Below, piece after piece: positions 33,986 through 41,799 of a stretch of 64,000 nucleotides of DNA. Made by a program: the position numbers and the translations under genes. This DNA is from Stictocephala bisonia (taxonomy: Eukaryota > Arthropoda > Insecta > Hemiptera > Membracidae): assembly GCA_035578905.1 (NCBI GenBank), contig JAQJVL010001214.1:124001-188000 (forward strand), in the 5' to 3' direction. How positions within the stretch are numbered: the stretch's first letter is position 1; each line of letters begins with the position of its first letter. The notes under the pieces are model-generated. The model saw only the letters and a program-made list of their open reading frames with translations. It did not search any database and was not told the DNA's origin.

Positions 33986-35453
33986 TGAAGTAATTAGTGT
34001 TATACTTTCAAATATTAATACATAATGAGTAGGCCTATTATGTATAGAAATTTTATATCACATTCAAGAAAACACGCTGTAACCTGTTTTAAGCCTTTTC
34101 ATAAAGAACCTGTTTTAAATTATGAAAATTACCGGAAAATCGATAAAACTACGAAGCTATCGTTTTGTTACTTTTGAAATAAATTCATCGACAGTTTAAT
34201 ATAGCCTATATATATATATATAGGGTGTATTTTTCACATTATGATGCATGTTATACAGATTTATTTGAATAAAGGTACTAATATTTCACGTAAGTTGTTT
34301 TGTTTAATTCCTTTTTGGAATGAATTATTCTGCGAATGATTTTATTTCGTTCAACATTAAATGCATACTAATCTAGGACTGAATTAACAAATGATGTTTA
34401 AACTTAAATGCCCCAAAACATACTCTTATGTGCTTCAAAAGCCTTCAAAGCTCGTATAGTGCCATATGACAGAGCGCCTGGGTTGATTGGATGGTATTGA
34501 TAGGCCCTTGCACTCAGCCAGCATATACACAACTCTATCATTCATAGTTACTGAGGATACATTAATCAGAGTTCATATACAAGTGTTTTACAGGGATTAT
34601 TATTTGAAGTGCCGTGCTTGATGAAACACTAGGGAAGGGAACGTATAAACTCAGGAACGGAGGGAGAAGTGGCGGGGAGGGACACAAACATTGACTGTCA
34701 GTTAAGTGGGATAGAGGGCCTTCAACATTATTTTGGTACGGTTGGGATGGAGGACCATCAACATCGTACGTGTACAGGTGAGAGGGAAGGCCATCAACAT
34801 TGTACGTGTACAGGTGTGAGGGTAGAACACCAACATTATTCTAATACGGTTGGGAGGGAGGTCCATAAACATCGTACGTGTGTTGGTGTGAGGGAAGGAC
34901 ATCAACATTATTCTAATACGGTTGGGAGGGAGGGTCATAAACATCGTGCGTGTGTTGGTGTGAGGGAAGGACATCCACGCCAACTGATTCTGGTACGGTT
35001 GGGAGGGAGGGCCATAAACGTCGTACGTGTGTTTGTGTGAGGGAACGACGTCAACATTATTCTGGTACGATTGGGATGGAGTTATTAGTTGAATGACACT
35101 AGACCGAGGTAGGAAAATATCCTTCACTAGATGAAAAGAGATTATACCTTGGTGAGATATTTGGCTAGTGCTGCCAGATTGAGAGGCCCGAAGTCCCCAT
35201 AGTAGTTTTGGTAGACCAGCTCCTCGTCTACTGTGAAGTAGTGGGCATCAGTGGTGTTACGGTGTGTTTTGTTCTTGAATGTCACGAAGAACAGTCTATC
35301 CTTGATGAACTCTGACACAGAGATAGCGTGCTTGTCCGACTCCAGGTCTGCTCGCAGGGTGGTGGCCGCCGACATCGTGTGATTGTGTTTGTGATTGGTG
35401 TGTTGTGTTCGTGGAGTGTGACGCTGTGATGTACGTTGATTCGACTCCTTCAT
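11978..35453 (-). CDS. CDC14: CDC14-type dual-specificity phosphatase, six exons (whole gene)
   Basis: Joined exons are 35453-35148, 28925-28707, 24441-24164, 22236-22107, 18810-18632 and 12305-11978. Every intron is GT/AG, phases agree, and the total is 1440 nt (479 aa plus stop). CDC14 phosphatases dephosphorylate CDK-type phospho-Ser/Pro sites and act in mitotic exit, cytokinesis and cilium or actin biology. Visible family blocks are [11 protein letters not shown] and [18 protein letters not shown] (N-terminal domain), [25 protein letters not shown] with the likely general-acid Asp, and the P-loop HCKAGLGRTG. The tail contains [10 protein letters not shown], as in other CDC14 proteins. The ATG at 35453 has a weak context; the ATG at 35375 (A at -3) gives 453 aa and puts the catalytic Cys near residue 284, close to its place in human CDC14A. 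Extra in-frame exons cannot be excluded. Confidence 0.93.
12310..13685. other. CDC14 intron 5, proximal part: no feature seen
   Basis: AT-rich intron DNA. Open frames at 12502-12701 and 13244-13510 are short and Ile/Tyr/Leu-rich with no family resemblance. A small GC-richer patch lies near 13340-13375. Nothing else is recognisable. Confidence 0.5.
13690..14730 (-). pseudogene. LINE reverse transcriptase remnant in CDC14 intron 5
   Basis: On the minus strand from 14730 down: [58 protein letters not shown], then [20 protein letters not shown] (catalytic FADD box changed to FAED). These are followed by the post-catalytic region [20 protein letters not shown] and [12 protein letters not shown], and a C-terminal stretch [20 protein letters not shown]. 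These are the usual non-LTR RT blocks in order. Frame changes and the altered catalytic box show it is inactive. The 5' end is cut off next to the repeat that begins near 14735. Confidence 0.82.
14735..15285 (+). mobile_element. Helitron-like non-autonomous element
   Basis: The right end reads GCGAAGCAAGGGGCGTAGG then CTAGT. A GC-rich hairpin-like end followed by CTAG and a target T is characteristic of Helitrons. Inside are CTCCTAAGGGGTAGAAACCG and TTAATAACAGCTGTTTTGTA, which recur almost unchanged at 33520-33620. No Rep/helicase coding is present. The 5' end is not clear. Confidence 0.5.
15541..18085 (+). repeat. ~108-bp minisatellite, about 24 copies, in CDC14 intron 5
   Basis: The unit begins GTGAATGGTCACTCAATC, passes through CACATGCTTTATACTACAG and ends CCGCGCAAGTTGAAACA. 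Lengths vary from about 94 to 110 bp. The left block (about 15690-16045) lacks the CCTACTGTCACAACT segment; the rest has it. Other variants are GTGAAGG against GTGAATGG and two to five A after TTATT. Open frames in the array are the unit read through. Confidence 0.95.
18632..18810 (-). CDS. CDC14: CDC14 exon 5 (rest of the P-loop)
   Basis: 179 nt. The acceptor is ACTTGGCAG before GCAGGTCTAGG. It starts with [20 protein letters not shown], finishing the CX5R phosphate loop, and continues with [20 protein letters not shown] and [18 protein letters not shown]. The donor is CCG followed by GTCAGT, leaving two bases of an Arg codon. No open frame of the usual minimum length marks this exon; it was found from its motifs. 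Confidence 0.95.
19785..19915 (+). pseudogene. Short LINE reverse transcriptase fragment
   Basis: In the plus strand near 19795-19905 the frame reads [20 protein letters not shown] followed by MPNCLDD, the conserved block just before the RT catalytic box. The box itself and all flanking domains are missing. It is a tiny relic in CDC14 intron 4, opposite in strand to the gene. Confidence 0.75.
20050..20460. mobile_element. Probable MITE with GC-rich termini
   Basis: The right end reads GCATTACGTAATTTAGGGAC followed by GGCCCCTTA. Near the left end, CATTACGTACATAATGC resembles the complementary motif, and C-rich runs (near 20119 and 20412) lie inside each end. The ends are too diverged for exact borders. 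Confidence 0.35.
20733..21030. mobile_element. ~300-bp MITE with ~44-bp inverted ends
   Basis: CACAGATAACTAACTCTACC near 20742 and its complement GGTAGAGTTAGTTATCTGTG near 21003 are inverted termini, extended on both sides (CATGATATTGT and AGATGGCTCA against AGATAGCTCA). The GC-richer interior has no coding potential. It lies in CDC14 intron 4. Confidence 0.75.
21328..21493. repeat. Near-perfect hairpin, 80-bp arms, 6-base loop
   Basis: Arms 21328-21407 and 21414-21493 are reverse complements with about two mismatches; the loop is GTTGGT. If transcribed within the CDC14 pre-mRNA (or from its other strand) it would fold into a long hairpin. The likely origin is a MITE that is almost all terminal repeat, but a small-RNA precursor is possible. 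Confidence 0.9.
22107..22236 (-). CDS. CDC14: CDC14 exon 4 (ends at the catalytic Cys)
   Basis: 130 nt. The acceptor is TTGCTTACAG before GTTTACCAATG. The first base completes the Ala codon from exon 3. It encodes [20 protein letters not shown] with the likely general-acid Asp (position 283 of the 479-residue form), then [17 protein letters not shown]. The catalytic Cys (310) is the next-to-last residue. The donor is CAAG followed by GTATTG, phase 0. A damaged copy of this exon's first 20 bases and acceptor lies at 23044-23095. Confidence 0.95.
22289..23043. mobile_element. Insert with ~27-bp inverted ends in CDC14 intron 3
   Basis: ACCACAGAGAAGAAAGAAAC followed by AGAGGT at 22289 is mirrored by ACCTCTGTTTCTCTTTTTCT followed by CTGAGGT ending near 23043. 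The ~750-bp interior has a T-rich run at about 22831-22858 and no coding sequence. It is flanked by two direct copies of a ~50-70 bp sequence (next entry). Confidence 0.5.
23044..23095. repeat. Damaged duplicate of the CDC14 exon 4 acceptor region
   Basis: AAACCTGCATTGGTAAAC followed by TAACTAATATCAGTTGTATT repeats 22220-22280, which covers the first ~18 bases of exon 4, its splice acceptor and the adjacent intron. The copy lacks about 24 bases containing the acceptor AG and branch region, so it should not be spliced. Confidence 0.75.
24164..24441 (-). CDS. CDC14: CDC14 exon 3
   Basis: 278 nt. The acceptor is CTCCTTTCCAG before GTTCGACTG and the donor is AAAGC followed by GTAAGT, so it ends in phase 2. 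It encodes [50 protein letters not shown] and [17 protein letters not shown]. The FNVDEYE and NWIVPxKxLAxSGP blocks are diagnostic for CDC14. The start of the catalytic domain lies here. Confidence 0.95.
24740..24990. mobile_element. Partial copy of the 29-kb MITE family
   Basis: The segment with GAAATGTCGCTAATGACGTC, AAAAAGTGGGTTCTTTGTAA and TTCACTTTTACAAGTCATA, ending CTATCCTGTATATA, matches in order the right part of the element at 29009-29452. The left part is missing. Confidence 0.6.
25040..28380 (-). pseudogene. Near-complete LINE (endonuclease plus RT) in CDC14 intron 2
   Basis: On the minus strand: a possible ORF1 tail with Lys/Arg-rich and coiled-coil-like character (28370-28150); an AP-endonuclease start, [20 protein letters not shown], near 28000; [16 protein letters not shown] near 27810; the endonuclease end, [15 protein letters not shown], near 27370; and a linker at 27036-26506 with [17 protein letters not shown] blocks follow: [20 protein letters not shown] near 26290, [10 protein letters not shown] and SLILYADDT (catalytic YADD) near 26060, and a C-terminal domain to 25225 ([20 protein letters not shown]). 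The VPQGS box before YADD is deleted and at least three frame breaks exist. The end near 25045 has ATTCTT-type short repeats, suggesting a CR1-like rather than poly(A)-tailed LINE. Confidence 0.88.
28707..28925 (-). CDS. CDC14: CDC14 exon 2
   Basis: The exon has 73 codons, phase 0 at both ends. The acceptor is CAAAATAG before GTTAACTATAAG. The donor is CAAG followed by GTAGGT. It encodes [30 protein letters not shown] and [17 protein letters not shown], the part of the N-terminal domain with the family's KIVHYT and AAFLIGAYAV-like blocks. The residue before KSPS is Leu (TTG), not an initiator. Confidence 0.93.
29009..29452. mobile_element. ~440-bp MITE beginning TATACAGGG
   Basis: The left end ATACAGGGAGGAAAAAATAT and the right end TGTCTACCTTGTATAA are inverted in style, and GGAAACG pairs with CGTGTGC-like sequence inside them. 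A related partial copy lies at 24740-24990. It is non-coding, in CDC14 intron 1, next to a LINE fragment. Confidence 0.5.
29453..30108 (+). pseudogene. LINE endonuclease fragment, left half of a split copy
   Basis: The plus-strand frame reads [20 protein letters not shown], then [38 protein letters not shown] and [11 protein letters not shown], the AP-endonuclease core of a non-LTR element. It continues with degraded linker sequence up to about 30108, where a DNA transposon interrupts it. The element resumes at 32169. Stops and frame changes make it inactive. Confidence 0.82.
30109..32168 (-). mobile_element. ~2-kb DNA transposon with ~600-bp inverted arms
   Basis: The ends read TATACAGCATGTTCATTAGA on the left and, inverted, TATACAGGGTGTTCATTTGA on the right. 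The arms (about 30109-30720 and 31545-32168) pair over their whole length, including AAAACGACTAAAAATTGGG. Between them the minus strand encodes remnants of a Tc1/mariner-superfamily transposase: [20 protein letters not shown] near 31050-30990, and a C-terminus [20 protein letters not shown] then KQFEHLL near 30830-30755. The segment that should carry the second catalytic aspartate is deleted. It is inserted into the LINE fragment. Confidence 0.8.
32169..32495 (+). pseudogene. LINE linker fragment, right half of the split copy
   Basis: After the transposon the plus strand continues with [27 protein letters not shown] and [20 protein letters not shown], the endonuclease-RT linker (WKxxN and ISDPxExAxxxNxY pattern). 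It stops near 32495, before any RT catalytic block. Confidence 0.7.
32676..33211 (+). pseudogene. THAP zinc-finger domain, two exons, inactivated
   Basis: An ATG at 32676 (A at -3) opens [20 protein letters not shown], the THAP start with its C-x4-C pair, and ends at CACAG followed by GTAAAT (donor at 32746). The acceptor TTTTCCAG is at 33067. The second part reads YPKDEAL, stop, [20 protein letters not shown] and CGKHC, giving the CxxH of the C2CH zinc site. It ends near a GTAAGT at 33212. Two lesions are seen: one base missing just before the first donor (the frame needs SFHRYP) and a TGA where Arg or Trp is expected. THAP domains occur in P-element transposases and host DNA-binding proteins; which applies here is unknown. 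Confidence 0.8.
33380..33640 (+). mobile_element. Helitron-like repeat fragment
   Basis: CACTCGCTCATCACGAAATC, CGAACGGATTTAAACGAAAT, CCTAAGGGGTATAAACAGCC and TTAATAACAGCTGTTTTTGT occur in the same order as in the element at 14735-15285. No clear 3' hairpin with CTRR is seen, so it may be truncated. Confidence 0.45.
33926..33981. repeat. (TA)n microsatellite
   Basis: About 28 TA repeats following a T-rich run. Shorter (TA)n runs lie near 29000 and 34210. Confidence 0.97.
34690..35080 (+). repeat. 72-bp minisatellite (two 36-bp halves) at the start of CDC14 intron 1
   Basis: Two alternating 36-bp halves, GGTTGGGAGGGAGGTCCATA... and TGGTGTGAGGGAAGGACATC..., repeat with a 72-bp period about five times, more diverged at the left edge. 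Both strands stay open because 36 is a multiple of three. The array ends about 70 bp from the CDC14 exon 1 donor. The 36-bp period and G-rich core match the arrays at 9.2, 37.2 and 47.4 kb. Confidence 0.9.
35148..35453 (-). CDS. CDC14: CDC14 exon 1
   Basis: The exon encodes the N-terminus through [31 protein letters not shown] and [16 protein letters not shown]. It ends at ACCAAG followed by the donor GTATAA (35147), phase 0. The first 26 codons (Lys/His/Thr-rich) lie before a second ATG at 35375 that has a better context and aligns with the usual CDC14 start, so they may be 5' UTR. Upstream, CTTAG near 35470 could be an acceptor if a non-coding exon exists. Confidence 0.9.
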
Positions 35454-35649
35454 ACAATAATTTTGGCCTTATACTAAGAATTTCAACTCAACTCATTGTA
35501 TTTTACATTGGTTTCCATGGTAATTTAATTACATCTAAGAGGTGAGATTTTTATTTCTAACAATCTTCTAAACCTAAACATTCTTGACATGTTATTTCTA
35601 ACGTATTTGTATTGAAAATCATGCAATATCTGAAATATTTATGCGTTAT

Positions 35650-36051
35650 GAGTTTGCAGGGGCTGTCGAGAATGTTGGTTTTAATTCCATAAGAACAATG
35701 CTATTTTCGAACCGGACATATCTCGCGTATCCAAATTAAACAGTTATTTTTAAACGGATATTTTCCAAACAACTTGCATGTTATCAAAAATGAAATTGCG
35801 TGTTGCTTTGCAAATTCTAATTAGTTTTATGTAAGAAAAATGTTTAAAATATTTAGTTTGAAGTTTCTATTTTCACCTATTTTTCAAAACTAAGCGTGTG
35901 CATTCAAAATATCAAAAGCAAACCCAATCCACAATATGATAACGTTTAAAATGACACCTCATACACAACTTTCGGTCAACAACTATGGATTCACATATAA
36001 CATTGTTCTTATGGTATTAAAACCAATATAGCTGACAGCAACTGCAGACTC
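35650..36051 (+). mobile_element. ~400-bp MITE, copy 1, just upstream of CDC14
   Basis: The terminal inverted repeats are about 50 bp (GAGTTTGCAGGGGCTGTCG on the left, complement of CAGCAACTGCAGACTC on the right, with CCATAAGAACAATG inside both). The interior matches the inverted copy at 46711-47129. Its nearest edge is about 200 bp upstream of the first CDC14 ATG, so it may overlap the promoter. Confidence 0.85.
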
Positions 36052-36392
36052 TTAAATAAAAAGTATACAACCCTTATAATTTATGTTAAATGTTGAATAT
36101 TTTCTCTGACTTAACTATTTTTTTTTCCTACTCGAGAATCTCTTTTACTTTTTTATTAAGAGTTAGGCCTATATTAGACTAAAATTAAACAGTTGAAAAC
36201 CAACTGACACAGAATTCATTAACCGTGTTCAAAGTGGTTCACAATCAACTGAAGTTACTTCTAGAAATAAGATAATATTCGGATAATTATATCTCCCTCT
36301 ATGATACTTCTGCCAATCTATCTGATGAACGTCCAGTTGACCACAGTATGTCTGGGTAGTCGGTATTTAAATATTGTATATGATGATCTATT

Positions 36393-36600
36393 GTGTGTTG
36401 GGGCCGGCCGGCGCTACCGCTAGGCGGCTGGCGGCTCCGTGAAGGTACGCCCGCAGGATCTCCCCTGAATGCCAATCAGTCATTCCATCTAACGACGGAC
36501 TTACGGAGAATGTCCTCAGCGTGTCAGGGACCTGCCATGGCTCGTGCGCAGAGTGCCAAAACTGTCTTTCAGCCTCGAACTGCTGGCGCTTGAAATATAA
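36393..36600. promoter_or_regulatory. GC-rich patch, possible CpG-type promoter or first exon
   Basis: GGGGCCGGCCGGCGCTACCG and following sequence is strongly GC- and CpG-rich in an AT-rich setting. It lies about 1 kb upstream of CDC14 exon 1. It could hold the CDC14 transcription start or a repeat. A 66-codon open frame here has no family resemblance. Confidence 0.3.
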
Positions 36601-36857
36601 GAATTCGATAGAGATTAATGCTAGATGAAGAACTGATGGGTAAAAACTGGGAATTTTTTTCTTTTTTTTAAGTAAATTAATATACTTTTTAATGTTCTAA
36701 TGAATTTTTCTGCGTCAAAAAATAGCAAAATATGTTTCACCCCAATTGTTTTCTTTATTTTTGCTGTATGGACATTATACTGTACTTATAGAAAAAGCAT
36801 ACTAAATTAATAGTCTAATAATTAAAAAAAAAACACAATGCTGCATTCTTGAAAAGG

Positions 36858-37112
36858 ATTTTAATAATAATAAATCTTTATTTACCAAATCATAAGATTT
36901 GTATATATGATCAATGCCACAGTGCGTGTATCGGTGTGCGATGGATCATATATACAATATATATACACATATACACAGAGCGATAGGTTCCAACTTTGAG
37001 AATTGGACGCCGCGTCGGTATTAAGGGAACCGAGCATGGAACCTATCGCCTACAATCTCCCAAACACTTTGTCCTCAAGTAGCTGAGTTACAGCACTGCG
37101 CCACCAGTGCCG
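36858..37112 (-). repeat. tRNA-derived SINE-like element
   Basis: On the minus strand a pol III A-box-like TGGCGCAGTG (about 37103-37094) is followed by a B-box-like GGTTCCATGCT (37043-37033). The tail near 36880-36860 is AATAAAGATTTATTATTATT, like a LINE-derived SINE tail. A perfect 12-bp inverted pair (CGATAGGTTCCA at 36981 and complement at 37037) lies in the body. The A-to-B spacing of about 50 is wider than in a tRNA gene. Confidence 0.5.
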
Positions 37113-37227
37113 ACTCAGTATATTTCATAACAAGAGTGGAAAGTGGGGTTTTGCATTTTCGAGACCATATGTTTGAAGTGCGAGACCCAGCATTTGTAGC
37201 CATAAACATTCAAGAAAGTAATACGGT

Positions 37228-37356
37228 AATGAAATAACACGTACAGTGGTAATGACCCACCCACCTGCTCATACACATACAGTGGTAATGACCCACCCAC
37301 CTGCCCATACAGATACAGTGGTAATGACCCACCCGCCCGCCCATACACATACAGTG
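37228..37356 (-). repeat. 36-bp minisatellite, ~3.5 units, inverse orientation
   Basis: The unit ACAGTGGTAATGACCCACCC followed by ACCTGCTCATACACAT repeats every 36 bp. On the minus strand it reads GTGTATGGGCGGGCGGGTGG, the same core as the 9.2-kb array. Flanks are unrelated. Confidence 0.88.
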
Positions 37357-37574
37357 TTAATATTAATGTGTTAATACACAACATTGGTCACAGTACGTGT
37401 AGGTTGGTTGAGTGGGTAAATGTCAGAGTATGTGTGTGTGTAGTGTCACAGCCATTGAACATATAGATATTTGTCATACATAACTAAACACACGACATAG
37501 ATATCTACATTTAATAGAAGATTTTTATAAAAACCAACAATATAACCTGTATGGTATATACAGAGGTCTATACA

Positions 37575-38850
37575 AATAGATTTACGATTTTATCAAGGGT
37601 TCAATATCATCAGTGTTTACAGCCATATTTTTAGCCACCTCAAATAGTCGTGACCAATAATATTCTGTATCCATAAATTGTTAGTTTGATTGATTAGTCT
37701 AGGGACATTATAGCTACAGAAATGTTTGAAAGTCGTCAGAAAGGGTCTCGGAACAGGTACGAAAAGTTCATTTCCCAACCTATAGTGCTTTATGATATTA
37801 TTATCGTGCCTACTTCGCTTGATAGTAAATTTATTTAATATTTTATAAATATATAAACTTCTAAATGGTTGGATATTAAATTTAATAAATAAAGGTTGAG
37901 AATGTTCTAGTCTAGGATTTTTAGTTACGATTCTAATAATATGTTTCTGTAGGATTATTATTGGATAGATTATCGATAAGTATGTACCTCCCCAACCTGA
38001 TAATGCATAGCGTATTCCAGACTCAACCGTGCATGATATATGTTATATGTCGAGGGCACATTTCCCGCAAGAAATAACATTTACGGACTATCAGATATAA
38101 TGCATTTCTAATTTATTACTGTGAATCTTTCAATATATATTCGGTTGTATTATGAGCCCTAATACTTGATTTCTGTAACCTTTACAATTTTAAAAATTAT
38201 TCATTATTACAATCTTAGTTTGACAAGAGGCCATGCTTGTGGTAAATTAATTTGTTTTGAAATACATTTCTTTTTTGTGTTAAAAATCATTAATTTAATC
38301 TTATCACTCAATGTTATTGTTTAGAATATTTTCTAAACCAATGTTAAACAATTAAGTTCTCCTTTCACGTATTCTTGGAGACGATTTAAACTTGTAGAAG
38401 AGTTACTCAACGCCGTATCATCAGTAAAGGCAGTTAGCCTCCCACTAAATGTTGCACTGAACAGTCCATTAGCGTATATTAAAAAGAGAATAGGCCCTAA
38501 TACAGAACACTGTGGCACACCATACGTAATAAGACCCGACTCGCTCAAACAATCCCCGACTTTGACTCTTTGTTTTCTACCTTTTAAGTCGAAAGAAAAC
38601 CATTTGTGAGGTAAACCCCTAACCCTCGCAGCATACATCTTTTCTAGTAAGATATCGTGGTCAACAGTATCAAATGCTTTAATTATATCTATGTAATACT
38701 GCACCTCAGAACATACAAGTATTGACCCCATTATAAATATGTTTGAGGAAGGTGAGCAGAGCATTCTATCTTATGTAGACATCGATTCCATAAATCCGAA
38801 CTGATTTGACCAAACAAATTATTTATTTTCTAAAACTTCAATAAACATTT
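37575..38850 (-). pseudogene. LINE reverse transcriptase and C-terminal region
   Basis: The minus strand carries DIIKAFDTVDHDILLEKMYA, YGVPQCSVLGPILFLIYANG and AFTDDTAL (the YADD position reads FTDD), then after an AT-rich gap a C-terminal domain. That domain reads SGIRYALSGWGGTYLS, LQKHIIRIVTKNPRLEHSQP, NVPRLINQTNNLWIQNIIG and HDYLRWLKIWL before a stop near 37590. The C-terminal part is long and open, while the catalytic box is altered. The endonuclease is absent. It lies upstream of CDC14. Confidence 0.82.
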
Positions 38851-38929
38851 CTTAACAATATTCTGTAATATTTTTGAGAATATGGATGGTAGTTTGCTAC
38901 ACAATCAGCATCCTTTACATCTGTATGTG

Positions 38930-38990
38930 TAATGGTTGGGTGAAAGGACCATTACCTCCGTATGTTTATGGGTGGGTGGGTGGTCCATAA
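38930..38990 (+). repeat. Single diverged unit of the 36-bp minisatellite family
   Basis: GTATGTTTATGGGTGGGTGG flanked by GGACCATTACC-like and GGTCCATAAT sequence matches the core of the 36-bp arrays, here about 1.5 units. It may be a solo seed or relic. Confidence 0.5.
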
Positions 38991-39569
38991 TTCCCTGTCC
39001 AAGGATTGAAGGACATTGCGTGAGTCATGTTCACCAGTTCCTTCAACGACCCATACTCAACATTTTTATACGACGGTTATTTATGGTTGCGAAAATTTAT
39101 ATCCCCCGCTTTTTATCACACTTCTATATTTGAAAAATCACCTTAATTATCTTTTCTTAAGGATTAGTTAAGAATAGCTGTTTTTATTTGCCACAGTATG
39201 GCGTATAGTTGGTCAAAGAATTAATAGTATTCATGAATTATTATTTAACTGTACATTGTACTGACAATGTTAATCACAATTAAATATTGTACAATTCAAA
39301 TTTATAGTTTACTTAAACATAAAAATCATGACTTTATAGAAGACGACATTAGTCTTAAGTTGATCAAGTGAGTTGATTGGGTAAAACTTAAATAACATAA
39401 TTGAACTATTATTATTAGTTTTTTTTTAATAATAAAAATTATATTTTCTTACATTGACGACGTACTGAGCTGGCAGTAGAATGTTGCTCACAAACTGTAT
39501 ACAGCTAAAAACCCTTTAGTTCTAAATACAGAAGCACAAGCTACTATTAAACGAATTGGTAACCCTTTT

Positions 39570-40145
39570 AAAACACCTTTAAGAAAACCCCTGAATGTAA
39601 ATTAACTTGTTTTTTCATAACCGCGGAAAATCTTAATTTAAAACACTTTCCCTTTAAGGAAACCCCTAAATGTAAATTAACTTGTTTTTTCACAACCGTA
39701 GAAAATCTTAATTTAAAACACTTTCCCTTTAAGGAAACCCCTAAATGTAATTTAACTTTTTTTCACAACTGTGGAAAATCTTAATTTAAAACACTTTCCC
39801 TTTAAGGAAACCCCTAAATGTAATTTAACTTTTTTTCACAACTGTGGAAAATCTTAATTTAAAACACTTTCCCTCTAAGGAAACCCCTAAATGTAATTTA
39901 ACTTTTTTTCACAACTGTGGAAAATCTTAATTTAAAACACTTTCCCTTTAAGGAAACCCCTAAATGTAATTTAACTTTTTTTCACAACTGTGGAAAATCT
40001 TAATTTAAAACACTTTCCCTTTAAGGAAACCCCTAAATGTAATTTAACTTTTTTTCACAACTGTGGAAAATCTTAATTTAAAACACTTTCCCTTTAAGGA
40101 AACCCCTAAATATAAATTAACTTTTTTTCACAACTGTGGAAGATC
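39570..40145 (+). repeat. ~74-bp minisatellite, about 8 copies
   Basis: The unit CCCTTTAAGGAAACCCCTAA, then ATGTAATTTAACTTTTTTTC, then ACAACTGTGGAAAATCTTAA, is repeated with few changes. The first copies are more diverged (CATAACCGCGG, TTGTTTTTTCA). Non-coding. Confidence 0.93.
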
Positions 40146-40949
40146 TTGAGAAATTGTTTAAAGCCTGTACATGCCCACCCAATTAGGTACTTTATTGTGC
40201 TCCGACTTATTTTATTGATTCCATCACTGTACACTTGGCGGACAAAATATTCCACACAAACAACTTTCATAGCCCTAGCAAATACCGCAATAATTTTTCC
40301 AAAAAGAGATTAAAACTCTATTGCCGTGAATATGAATACTGAATCTATTTCAATTTTAAAACAATCAGATGTTGTGGCATTGCTGATGCTGACACACCTA
40401 CTGGTTTTGTAAACACCAGGTTGTTTCGTAGATCAAAGAGGTGTCATATCCTGGGTGGGCGTTCGGGAACTCTGATAGGAGTCAAACATAGTATTGAATG
40501 CACCGACGTCTGTGTCCTTGGCCAGACCAAAGGTGACTAACGCCTATAGGTCTGCGTGCTTCTACAGTACTTGCGGTCCTTCGTTAGTCACTTTCTCATT
40601 TCCTGTGCTACATTGTCACCGTTGGCCTATGAGTGATTCATGCCTATTGGAATTTATGAAGTCATTTACTATCATCTTTGACAGAACCAATCACCTCAGA
40701 TCCCTGATAGTGTATATCCTATTTTATTAAATAGTGTAAATTTGTCCAAACAATACATATAATTTTCTATTTGGCTAATGTTTACATTAAATTGTATAGA
40801 AATATAAACAGATTAATTTTAAAAATTAAAAAAATTTAGTTAAATAAAATATTTTAGGTTAATTATACAAAATTGTTAAATGTAACTTTAAAATTTGGTT
40901 TTGTAAAGCAAACCGTTTCCGAGATGAACTCACCCCAAGGTTGATTAAA

Positions 40950-41015
40950 ATGACAAATTCAGTAGGCTATAAGTATAAAAATGACATATTCAGTAGGCTA
41001 TAAGTATAAAAATAA
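40950..41015 (+). repeat. Two-copy 31-bp tandem repeat
   Basis: AAAATGACAAATTCAGTAGG followed by CTATAAGTATA occurs twice in a row with one base change. Confidence 0.8.
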
Positions 41016-41516
41016 ATGAAAGAAAATTTCAAAACTTCTCTTTACATATTTAGAAAATATAGACGAATAACTTTGCATAAAAATTTTGAAAAATTTTTAT
41101 TGCATCACTTTCAACACATGCTCGTACCCAACAGATTACGTGAGTTGTCCCTCCCACTCACTCTACACAATATTAATTTATTTTTTATGTATCTCCCAAC
41201 AGCCATTACAGTCTTCGGGTTCATGTAATTTTCGGTGGTTTAAGTCGGCACGAAGACTTGTAGAACAAAATTGACTCAACTAATCTCCTGAAAATAATGT
41301 TCATATTTAATAAATGATACGTTCAACATTTGTTCTGTAATGAAAATATACGTATTTATTTACTACTAATTTTATGATTACAAACAAATAATTCAGAACC
41401 AAATCCCGTAGGTTAATTTATGACATGAGTTTAATTAATACATATTTTTATTTATAAAAAACCAACTATATCAGTAAAGGATATAGCTCATTTAAATAAT
41501 TTTGAATGTAAAATAC

Positions 41517-41795
41517 TGTAGTGCCTGTAATGTATCACATACGTTATACAGCTTATATAGTAATGCCTGTAATGTATCACATACGTTATACAGAGTATAC
41601 AGTAGTGCCTGTAATGTATCACATACGTTATACAGAGTATACAGTAGTGCCTGTAATGTATCACATACGTTATACAGAGTATACAGTAGTGCCTGTAATG
41701 TATCACATACGTTATGTAGCGTATACAGTAGTGCCTGTAATGTATCACATACGTTATACAGAGTATACAGTAGTGCCTGTAATGTATCACATTGA
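41517..41795 (+). repeat. 42-bp minisatellite, ~6.6 copies
   Basis: The unit GTAGTGCCTGTAATGTATCA, then CATACGTTATACAGAGTATACA, repeats every 42 bp, so open frames (14-residue periods) exist on both strands. These are not credible proteins. Copies are almost identical. Confidence 0.95.
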
Positions 41796-41799
41796 ATAA

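Noticed and set aside
34702..35127. 141-codon minus frame over the 34.7-kb minisatellite
   Set aside because: It is the 72-bp repeat read through and lies in a CDC14 intron on the gene's strand without splice support.
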